This document shows, one piece after another, positions 7,523 to 15,200 of a stretch of DNA of 64,000 bases; within the stretch, counting starts at the first letter, position 1, and every line of letters starts with the position of its first letter. Both the position numbers and the translations under genes were made by a program. Origin of the DNA: an uncultured Bacteroidia bacterium (GTDB lineage: Bacteria > Bacteroidota > Bacteroidia > Bacteroidales > Prolixibacteraceae); assembly GCA_903923905.1 (NCBI GenBank), contig CAIXZH010000106.1, positions 1 to 64,000 of the forward strand, given 5' to 3'. The notes beneath the pieces are model-generated. The model was not told where the DNA came from. It was given only the letters and a program-made list of their open reading frames with translations, and searched no databases.

Positions 7523-8890
7523 ATGAACTACGAAGAAATCTTAAAAAATCAACGTAACTATTTCAATTCCAATCAAACGAAGGCTATTGAATTTAGGATA
7601 GAGCAGTTAAAAAAGCTTAAGAAGCTTATCAAAAATCGGGAATCGGTCTTTTATGAGGCAATCTACAAAGATTTTAAGAAATCGGAATTTGATACCTATA
7701 CCACAGAATTGAATATTATTTACCAGGAAATTGAGGAGTCAATTCAGAAACTCCCCAAATGGTCAAGGCGAAAAAAGGCCTGGACCAATCTTTTAAACTT
7801 GCCTGCACGAAGCTATATTATTTCTGAACCGCTGGGTGTTTGTTTGATAATCGGAGCATGGAATTATCCCTTGCAACTCACTTTTGCCCCTTTGGTAGCT
7901 GCCATTGCTGCAGGTAATACCGCTATTATAAAGCCAAGTGAGATTTCATCGGCCACAAGTGCAGCGATAGCACAACTGATAAATGAAAATTTCCCGTCTG
8001 AGTTTATGGTGGTGGTTGAAGGTGGGGTCACTGAAACGACTGAACTCCTGGAACAGAAATTTGATAAAATATTCTTTACCGGCAGCACTACTGTTGGGAA
8101 AATTGTCTATCAGGCCGCAGCAAAAAACCTGACCCCTGTTACGCTGGAATTGGGTGGCAAAAGTCCCGCAATCGTTACCCGGAATAGCAATATTAAAGAT
8201 ACTGCAAAGCGTCTGGTATGGGCAAAATTTCTGAACTCAGGCCAGACCTGTATTGCTCCAGACTATGTATTTGTTGATGTAATAGTTAAAGATGAGTTGC
8301 TTTTACATCTGAAGGATTTTATCCGAAAATTCAATTACTCATTTGAAAATGATAATTATGTTCAGATTATCGATGAGAAAAACTTTCACCGCTTAACCGG
8401 ATTAATAGATCCTTCAAAAGTCTATTCTGGCGGAGAAAGCAATCTTCAAAAACGATACATTGCCCCAACCATTCTAACCAGCATAACCTTTGAGGACAAG
8501 GTTATGGAAAATGAAATATTTGGTCCAATCCTTCCTGTAATCTCCTTTTCTGATCTGAATGATGCAATACTAAAGATAAAATCCAGACCAAAACCATTAG
8601 CATGCTACATCTTTACAAATGATAGATCAAGCCGAAACAGGATGTTAAATGAGCTGTCATTCGGAGGGGGTGCGATCAACGATTCGGTCATGCATATATC
8701 CAACAGCAACCTTCCGTTTGGCGGTGTCGGGAACAGCGGAACCGGAAGTTATCACGGAGAAGCCGGATTTATTGCCTTTTCCCATTTCAAGAGCATCCTT
8801 GACAAACCATTCTGGTTTGAACCAAATCTGAAGTACCCGCCATATTCAGCCTTGAAATTGTCCTGGATAAAATATCTGATCGGCAGATAA
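7523..8890 (+). CDS. Aldehyde dehydrogenase, ALDH3/fatty-aldehyde type
   Basis: 455 residues from ATG 7523; the extra 19 codons upstream look non-coding. Catalytic residues are visible: the cysteine in NSGQTCIAPDY (C243), the glutamate in TLELGGKSP (E209), and the NAD-binding Lys in IIKPSE. The length and the short N-terminus fit the ALDH3 group, which oxidises fatty or aromatic aldehydes with NAD(P)+. The C-terminal PPYSALKLSWIKYLIGR resembles the ALDH3 membrane-associated tail. It detoxifies aldehydes or works in fatty aldehyde oxidation; the exact substrate is not known. Confidence 0.9.
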   Translation: MNYEEILKNQRNYFNSNQTKAIEFRIEQLKKLKKLIKNRESVFYEAIYKDFKKSEFDTYTTELNIIYQEIEESIQKLPKWSRRKKAWTNLLNLPARSYIISEPLGVCLIIGAWNYPLQLTFAPLVAAIAAGNTAIIKPSEISSATSAAIAQLINENFPSEFMVVVEGGVTETTELLEQKFDKIFFTGSTTVGKIVYQAAAKNLTPVTLELGGKSPAIVTRNSNIKDTAKRLVWAKFLNSGQTCIAPDYVFVDVIVKDELLLHLKDFIRKFNYSFENDNYVQIIDEKNFHRLTGLIDPSKVYSGGESNLQKRYIAPTILTSITFEDKVMENEIFGPILPVISFSDLNDAILKIKSRPKPLACYIFTNDRSSRNRMLNELSFGGGAINDSVMHISNSNLPFGGVGNSGTGSYHGEAGFIAFSHFKSILDKPFWFEPNLKYPPYSALKLSWIKYLIGR

Positions 8891-9240
8891 TACCAAAAAC
8901 TGTATACCAATTCGTGGGTTAGTTTCCTCTTTTCACCAGGAAAAGTTTCACGATACCAAACCTTTTAATGAAGATGAGCTTAGGGTTATCTCCCTATTCC
9001 AATATGTAATACCACAAATAAACATCCGTATTTAGATCATTCTTTCTAATCTGATCTAATTGCCAGGAATAAAAAGAGCAGGAAATTCCGGCTTTTAAAC
9101 AACTCTTTCAATATCCGGGCCTGGCATAGCTATAGTCTGCCAATATTCAGGAACCTATTTCCAATATAACGAACCAGGATATTAACAGGTAGATGAATCT
9201 AAACAAATTGGTTCATTGGACGCTATGAACTTTGTAGCTG
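8891..9240. other. Intergenic region, no gene assigned
   Basis: Directly after the aldehyde dehydrogenase stop the same frame stays open for 47 codons and reads KFHDTKPFNEDELRVISLF, which resembles the end of a GAF domain but is too short to call. The rest has stops in all frames and no clear promoter. Confidence 0.3.
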
Positions 9241-9683
9241 GTAATTTGTTGATCTATAAAAATCAATAAAAGACTTTTTTGTCTCATTATTAAGCTAATT
9301 TATTTGCCTTCTGTGAATATCGATCCTAAGGATCATCTTACTATTACCGGGGACCCGATTTTGGCAGACAAATACTACGCAAAATATTAAACATTAAATT
9401 TCACCTTACAAACAATGCTCATGAAAAAAAAATCAATCATCAGCAAATGAAAAACTGTTACAGCGATCTGGGAAAAATCCTGAAACACTATGGCTACACT
9501 TTTGAGGATGTTGTGGCTGAGAATGTTTACACGACCAATATGGCTGAGTTTATCGAGGTCTCAGCCTACCGGAACACCATTTATAAAAAGCAATTCCCGA
9601 CAGGTACCTGGCTCGAAGTAAAAGGACTTGCAATAGAAGGACAATTGATTGAAATAGATATGGAAGCCCATAAATCCAAATAG
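9241..9683 (+). pseudogene. Disrupted RidA/YjgF-family gene
   Basis: From 9447 an open frame gives a convincing C-terminal half of a RidA-family protein (VVAENVYTTNMAEFIEVSAY, then FPTGTWLEVKGLAIEGQLIE). RidA enzymes hydrolyse reactive enamines/imines or related amides as trimers of about 125-150 residues; this piece has only 78. In another frame at about 9282-9390 the sequence reads IYLPSVNIDPKDHLTITGDP, which resembles the missing N-terminal half, then stops at 9388. Between them ATG 9421 is followed by a run of nine A; one more A would fuse that ATG to the C-terminal frame. Either a remnant, or a short form started at 9447 is expressed with the peptidase gene 5 bases downstream. Confidence 0.5.
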
Positions 9684-9688
9684 AAATC

Positions 9689-10996
9689 ATGAGAATTACA
9701 ATTTTAATCAACTTGTTATTGTGTTGTGAATTAGTTGCAGCACAGAAAAACAGTCATGATGCTATTATTAAAATATCCGCCAATAGAATAGAACAGCAGG
9801 TAATTGGATGGCGTCATGACATTCATCAAAACCCTGAACTGGGAAACCACGAAACGCGAACCTCAGCAATCATTGCCAAACACTTGCAATCATTGGGTCT
9901 TGAAGTCAAGACAGGTGTCGCGGTCACAGGAGTGGTTGGAATATTAAAAGGAGATAAACCAGGGCCGGTAATTGCTCTTCGGGCCGATATGGATGCCCTG
10001 CCCATTATCGAAAAAAACGACCTGCCTTTTGCATCAAAAGTTATGACTATATATAACGGCAAGGAAACCGGCGTGATGCATGCCTGCGGACATGATGCAC
10101 ACGTTGCCATCCTGATGGGCGTTGCAGAAATTTTATCGGGAATGAAAAAAGAGCTGAAAGGGACTGTAAAATTTATTTTTCAGCCTGCCGAAGAAGGAGG
10201 GCCAAAAGGGGAAGAATTTGGCGCTGAACGGATGGTGAAGGAAGGCGTTCTTGAAAATCCAAAGGTGGATGTGATTTTTGGTCTCCACATGGACGCGCTA
10301 TTGGAAATCGGCAAAATATCCTATCATCCTGGCGCCGCATTGGCAGGGACCGGTGATATGAGAATAACAATCAAAGGAAAACCCTCACACGGTTCGCAGC
10401 CCTGGTTGTCGGTTGATCCAATTGTTGTGTCTGCAGAAATCATTAACAGTTTGCAGACAATAGTAAGCCGAAATGTGAATCTTACTGAGAATCCTGCAGT
10501 AGTAACCATTGGGGCAATAAGTGGTGGCAACCGTTTTAATATCATTTCTGAACAGGTTGAGATGCTGGGAACTGTGAGAACTTTCAGCGATGCTGATGAA
10601 AAACTGGTTTTTAGCCGTGTCAGACAGGTTTCTGAAAAAACAGCTGAAGCTGCCGGCGCAACTGCTATTGTTGAGTTGCCTTATTCAAATCACTATCCGG
10701 TTACATTTAACAACGAATTACTTACTAAAGTCATGCTACCTTCTTTGCAAAAATCTGCAGGGTCTGATAATGTTGTGCTTAAGCCAGCTAAAACAGGTTC
10801 TGAAGATTTCTCATTCTATGCGCAGAAGGTTCCTGGTTTATTCTTCTTCCTTGGTGGTTTGCCGAAAGGTAATGACCCCAAAACAGCAGGTCCGCACCAT
10901 ACACCAGAATTTATAATCGACGATAGTTCATTTAAAACAGGGGTGATTGCCTTCTGCAACCTGGTGTTTGATTATCCGGAGCTGAATAAAAAATAG
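9689..10996 (+). CDS. Secreted M20-family amidohydrolase (hippurate/amino-acid amidase type)
   Basis: 435 residues with a signal peptide (MRITILINLLLCCELVAAQ). Metallopeptidase family M20D motifs appear in order: ALRADMDALPI, MHACGHDAHVA (C133, H135), FQPAEEGG, GLHMDALLEIG, the dimerisation domain (about 215-330), and GSEDFSFYAQKVPG with PHHTPEF at the end. These enzymes hydrolyse N-acyl amino acids or related amides with bound Zn/Mn. Location outside the cytoplasm suggests scavenging of peptides or N-acyl amino acids. The RidA fragment 5 bases upstream is a common partner in Bacteroidota. It ends in front of the 20-bp inverted repeat. Confidence 0.88.
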   Translation: MRITILINLLLCCELVAAQKNSHDAIIKISANRIEQQVIGWRHDIHQNPELGNHETRTSAIIAKHLQSLGLEVKTGVAVTGVVGILKGDKPGPVIALRADMDALPIIEKNDLPFASKVMTIYNGKETGVMHACGHDAHVAILMGVAEILSGMKKELKGTVKFIFQPAEEGGPKGEEFGAERMVKEGVLENPKVDVIFGLHMDALLEIGKISYHPGAALAGTGDMRITIKGKPSHGSQPWLSVDPIVVSAEIINSLQTIVSRNVNLTENPAVVTIGAISGGNRFNIISEQVEMLGTVRTFSDADEKLVFSRVRQVSEKTAEAAGATAIVELPYSNHYPVTFNNELLTKVMLPSLQKSAGSDNVVLKPAKTGSEDFSFYAQKVPGLFFFLGGLPKGNDPKTAGPHHTPEFIIDDSSFKTGVIAFCNLVFDYPELNKK

Positions 10997-11003
10997 ACCG
11001 AAA

Positions 11004-11052
11004 TTGGAAGTCCGAAGACCGAAAAAAAACACTTCGGTCTTCGGACTTCCAA
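11004..11052. repeat. Perfect 20-bp inverted repeat
   Basis: TTGGAAGTCCGAAGACCGAA (11004-11023) is the exact reverse complement of 11033-11052, with a 9-base loop. It lies between the amidohydrolase stop and the FIST start. There is no T-run, so it is not a classic terminator. It looks like an intergenic palindromic repeat and would fold into a strong hairpin in the transcript, possibly uncoupling the signalling genes from the genes upstream. Confidence 0.8.
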
Positions 11053-11069
11053 CTTCCAACTTTAAAAAT

Positions 11070-12203
11070 ATGATAGCAAAATCAATCCAAGGAAGTTCTG
11101 CTTTAGAAATTAAAACCGCTCTGGAACACAGTATGACTGATGGCTACAAACCTACTCTGGCCTGTGTGTTTATGTCTGTAAAACACGATCGTGAAGCGGT
11201 TAACAAAGTTTTGGATGAAGCAGGTATTGCCATTTATGGAGCCACAACAAATGGAGAGTTTACCGGTGAGGGAATAAGTTCGGGAGAAATTGCAGTGATG
11301 CTGCTCGATATCAATCCTTCATACTTCCACATTGTGTTTGACGAATTTTCAGAAAAAAATTACAGACAAACTACCCGGGCTATTGCAACAAAAGCATTGG
11401 AAAAATTTGCACATCCCTCCTTCCTCATTGCCGGCAGCAACTTAAACACTGATGCGGAGGAACTTTTGCATGGTTTTGAAGACATGCTTGGCACACAGGT
11501 CAATGTGTATGGCGGCATGGCCGGAGATGATTTTGCATTTCTGGAGCAATTTGTGTTTACAAATAATAAATCAAGTAATAACGGTATAGTGGCTATTGTT
11601 CTGGATGAAGACAAAATCAGCATAAAAGGAAGGGCTACCAGTGGATGGAAAGCAGTGGGCACTGAAAAAACGGTTACAAAAAGTGTCGGCAATCAAGTTT
11701 ATACAATTGATGATACTCCGGTACTGGACCTGGTAATGAAGTATGGCGGTCTTGAAAACGTGACAGCGGAAAATTTTGCATTAGAGCATTCTACGACGTT
11801 GAACTTTCAATTACAGAGTGAAACCGGTGACCCCGTGTTGCGCGCCGGGCTTTTGGTTGATTGGAGCGACCATTCCTATTATTGCAGCGGCTCAGTGCCA
11901 CAGGGATCCAAAGTACGGTTTACACTCCCTCCGGATTTTGATGTAATTGAAAAAACAATTAAAGGCAGTGAAGAGTTGAAAGCAACAGAAATACCTGAGG
12001 CTGATGCTCTGTTGTTGTTTAACTGTGCGGGGAGGCTTCTTGCACTCGGACCTTTGATCAGTGAAGAAATAGAAGGAATAAGAAGAGTGTGGGATGTTCC
12101 CATTGCAGGTATGTTCTCCACTGCTGAACTGGCACGTACCACAAACGGAAATTTAGAGATGCATGCGTTTACCGCTTGTACAGTTGTATTGAAAGAAAAA
12201 TAA
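11070..12203 (+). CDS. FIST-domain sensory protein
   Basis: 377 residues. It has a FIST N domain (about 20-215; KPTLACVFMSVKHDREAVNK, GATTNGEFTGEGISSGEIAV, VNVYGGMAGDDFAF) and a FIST C domain (about 220-365; DALLLFNCAGRLLALGPL, VPIAGMFSTAELA). FIST domains are predicted to sense small ligands such as amino acids and usually sit beside signalling proteins. There is no signal peptide, so it is cytoplasmic. The histidine kinase with eight sensory modules starts 7 bases later, so FIST probably acts as a detached input subunit for that kinase. The start at 11070 avoids reading through the inverted repeat. Confidence 0.88.
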   Translation: MIAKSIQGSSALEIKTALEHSMTDGYKPTLACVFMSVKHDREAVNKVLDEAGIAIYGATTNGEFTGEGISSGEIAVMLLDINPSYFHIVFDEFSEKNYRQTTRAIATKALEKFAHPSFLIAGSNLNTDAEELLHGFEDMLGTQVNVYGGMAGDDFAFLEQFVFTNNKSSNNGIVAIVLDEDKISIKGRATSGWKAVGTEKTVTKSVGNQVYTIDDTPVLDLVMKYGGLENVTAENFALEHSTTLNFQLQSETGDPVLRAGLLVDWSDHSYYCSGSVPQGSKVRFTLPPDFDVIEKTIKGSEELKATEIPEADALLLFNCAGRLLALGPLISEEIEGIRRVWDVPIAGMFSTAELARTTNGNLEMHAFTACTVVLKEK

Positions 12204-12210
12204 CTAAATC

Positions 12211-15200
12211 ATGAACCCGAACCTCCAAAAGATTACCGATATTCTTCAGCAAAACGAGCAATTGTCAGTTGAAGAAAGAGCTTCGTTAGCTAAAGCCGTC
12301 AGGGATACCGAAAGCGAGATGGCTATAACTGCCTTCAAGCTAGACCGCACTGAGAAAGTCAAACGCACTACGGCCATTCTTTTGGAGGAAACCATCGAAG
12401 AGCTGGAACATAAGCGGAAAGAGGTTGAGGCACAGAACCGGGAGCTCGAAATTGAATTTTCACTTGAACGGGTAAGAACAGTCGCGATGGGGATGCGCAA
12501 ACCCGGCGACTTGCTGAGCATTTGCGAAATACTGTTCGCAGAACTTCGCAATATGGGTTTCGGCGAACTCCGGAATGCCATGATCAATATCCATAACGAT
12601 GAGAAAGGGTCGTTTCTGAATTATGATTTTTCTGAAACCGGAGGCGCCACAGTTACTGATATTTTATACAACAGCCACCCGGCAACTGAAAGCCTTGTAA
12701 AGCAGATCAGAAAGGCAGAAGATGCTTTTGCAGAAATTGTGATCGACGGCAGTGAGTTGAATGAATCGAGGGAGTACCGTAAAAAGATGAGGGAGCTGGA
12801 TGACCCAAAATTAAATAATGTTTCACTTCTCACCTATTATTTCTTTTCCATTGGTACCGGTTCTATCGGGATTTCAACATATGAGCCGATTTCCGATGAA
12901 AAACGAAACGTTCTGAAGCGTTTCCGCAATGTCTTTGAACTAGCCTATCGCAGATTCCTTGATGTTGCACAGGCGGAAGCTCAGGCCAAAGAAGCAAGGC
13001 TTGAACTGGCACTCGAACGGGTTCGTGCACGGACCATGGCGATGCAGAAAAGTGATGAACTTGGAGAAACTGCCTTTCTCCTTTTTCAGCAGTTTCAGGA
13101 GCTGGGCGAAACACCTGACCAGATTACAATAGGAATCATCAGGGAAGAGGCCAGGTTAATCGAATTCTGGATAACCATTAACGGAAATCAGATAGACCGG
13201 AATGTGGTTGCGTCGGTCGAGGAACCTAATCTGATGAACAAATTATTTGTCGCCTGGAAGGGGAATGAAAAATCAATAGTAATCTCTCTTTCGGGCAAGC
13301 AACTTAGTGATTTTATCTCTTATCGAAAAGAAATAAGCCGCCACATCGAGACTCCTTCACCCGGTCAATATTCAGAGAATCGGAGGGCAGTCCACAGTGC
13401 TTTTTTTTCAAAAGGGTTCATAACTTTTTCTTCAGCTGACCCTAAGCCAACAGAAACTTTGCGGCTGTTGGAACGGTTTGCCGGGGTGTTTGACCAAACC
13501 TATACCCGTTTTCTCGACCTTCAAAAAGCCGAAGCGCAGGCACGTGAAGCACAGATTGAAGCAGGTCTTGAGCGATTCCGTTCACGAATGCTGGGGATGC
13601 AAAAAAGCAGTGATCTGGAAGAAACGACAACCGTGATGCACCAACAAATGAGCGCTCTTGGTATTGTTCCGGAAGGAGCGATAGTGTCAATCGTCCTTAT
13701 CGACAAAAAAACAGATACCGCCATCCAATGGATTGTTTCTGATTCTACGCTTGTCAGACCTCCGGAAGGTGAATTGCGCAGCCCGATGAACGAACATCCA
13801 CAATTAATAATGACCTACGAAGCCTGGAAACGAAAGGAACCTTTGTTGATTCGTGATATCAGCGGGGAAGAAATGGATGATTTCAGGAATTATTTCCTTT
13901 CACTTCCTTCGTTTCAGAAACTCAAATCTGAAATTGACCAATGGCCCGAGCGACTGGTATGGTCGGAGGCATCTTTTTCAAATGGAACACTGGGTCTGAT
14001 TTACACCGCACCTCTCCAACAGCCAACTCTGGATATTCTTGTCCGCTTCTCCAAGGTGTTTGACCTAACCTATACCCGTTTCCTCGATATCCAAAAAGCG
14101 GAAGAACAGGCACGGGAAGCACAGATCCAACTTGCTCTTGAAAGAGTTCGTGCAAGAACAATGGCTATGCAACGAAGTGATGAATTGGCTGAAACTGCCG
14201 CGATATTATTTGAGCAATTCATTGCATTGGGTGAAATGCCGGAAAGGATGGCCATAGAAATTGTGAATGAAGCAGAACATGTTTTTGAAATCTGGGCTAC
14301 TGAGCATGGAGGCAGGCAATTTAATTCAGTGATTAAGACCTCGCTGGATGAACCCTTTGTAATGCAGAAGATGTACATGGCCTGGAAGGAACGGAACAAA
14401 TCGATTACAATTGATCTTCAGGGAAATGAACTGGAAGAGTATTTTCAATTCCTGAAGAAAATGAAACTGCCGGTTGACCGAAAAATATTTGGCAAACGCA
14501 GGGTGCAGAATGTCGCAACCTTCTCCAGGGGAATACTTACAATAATCACCCCTGAACCCCGCCCCCAGGAAACTATTGATATACTGGAGAGGTTTGCCGC
14601 AGTGTTTGATGGCACTTACACTCGTTTTCTCGACCTCCAAAAAGCAGAAGAACAGGGGCGGGAAGCAAAAATTGAAGCTGCACTTGAAAGAGTAAGGTCA
14701 CGCAGTATGGGTATACACAAAAGTGAAGAATTGGTTGAAGTCGTTCGGCTTCTTGATAAGGAAATAAACAGATTGGGAGTAGAAGTGAACGGCTCGCAAA
14801 TATTAACTGATTTTGCCAATCCGGAAGAAGGTGTGAATGATTGGTTTGCCGTGGAGGGACAGGATTACCTTGAAAAATTTCATATTCCTTATTTAGAACA
14901 TCCCCTTACAAAAAAGATCTATAATTCCTTGCATGACGGTGTTGGTTTTTATACTGAGAATTATTCAAAGGTTGAAAAAAACAAGTATTTCAGGCTGCTG
15001 TTCAAATACTCCGATTTTAGAAAGGAGCCTAAAGAAAGACAGGAATTTCTCTATCATTCACCCGGATGGACTCGGGCCTATGTGCTATTTAAAAACTCTT
15101 TATTGATTTTTCAACGGTTTAATCTTAAGGAATTTACCAAGGAAGAAGAGGGAATTCTCAAACGATTCGGAAAAGTTTTTGAGCAAACCTATACACGTTT

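Noticed and set aside
8891-9034. Read-through frame after the aldehyde dehydrogenase resembling a GAF end
   Set aside because: Only 47 codons, no start, and similarity too weak to call a remnant.
11004-11069. 22 extra N-terminal residues of the FIST protein
   Set aside because: They would be coded by the inverted repeat; the ATG at 11070 gives the normal FIST start.
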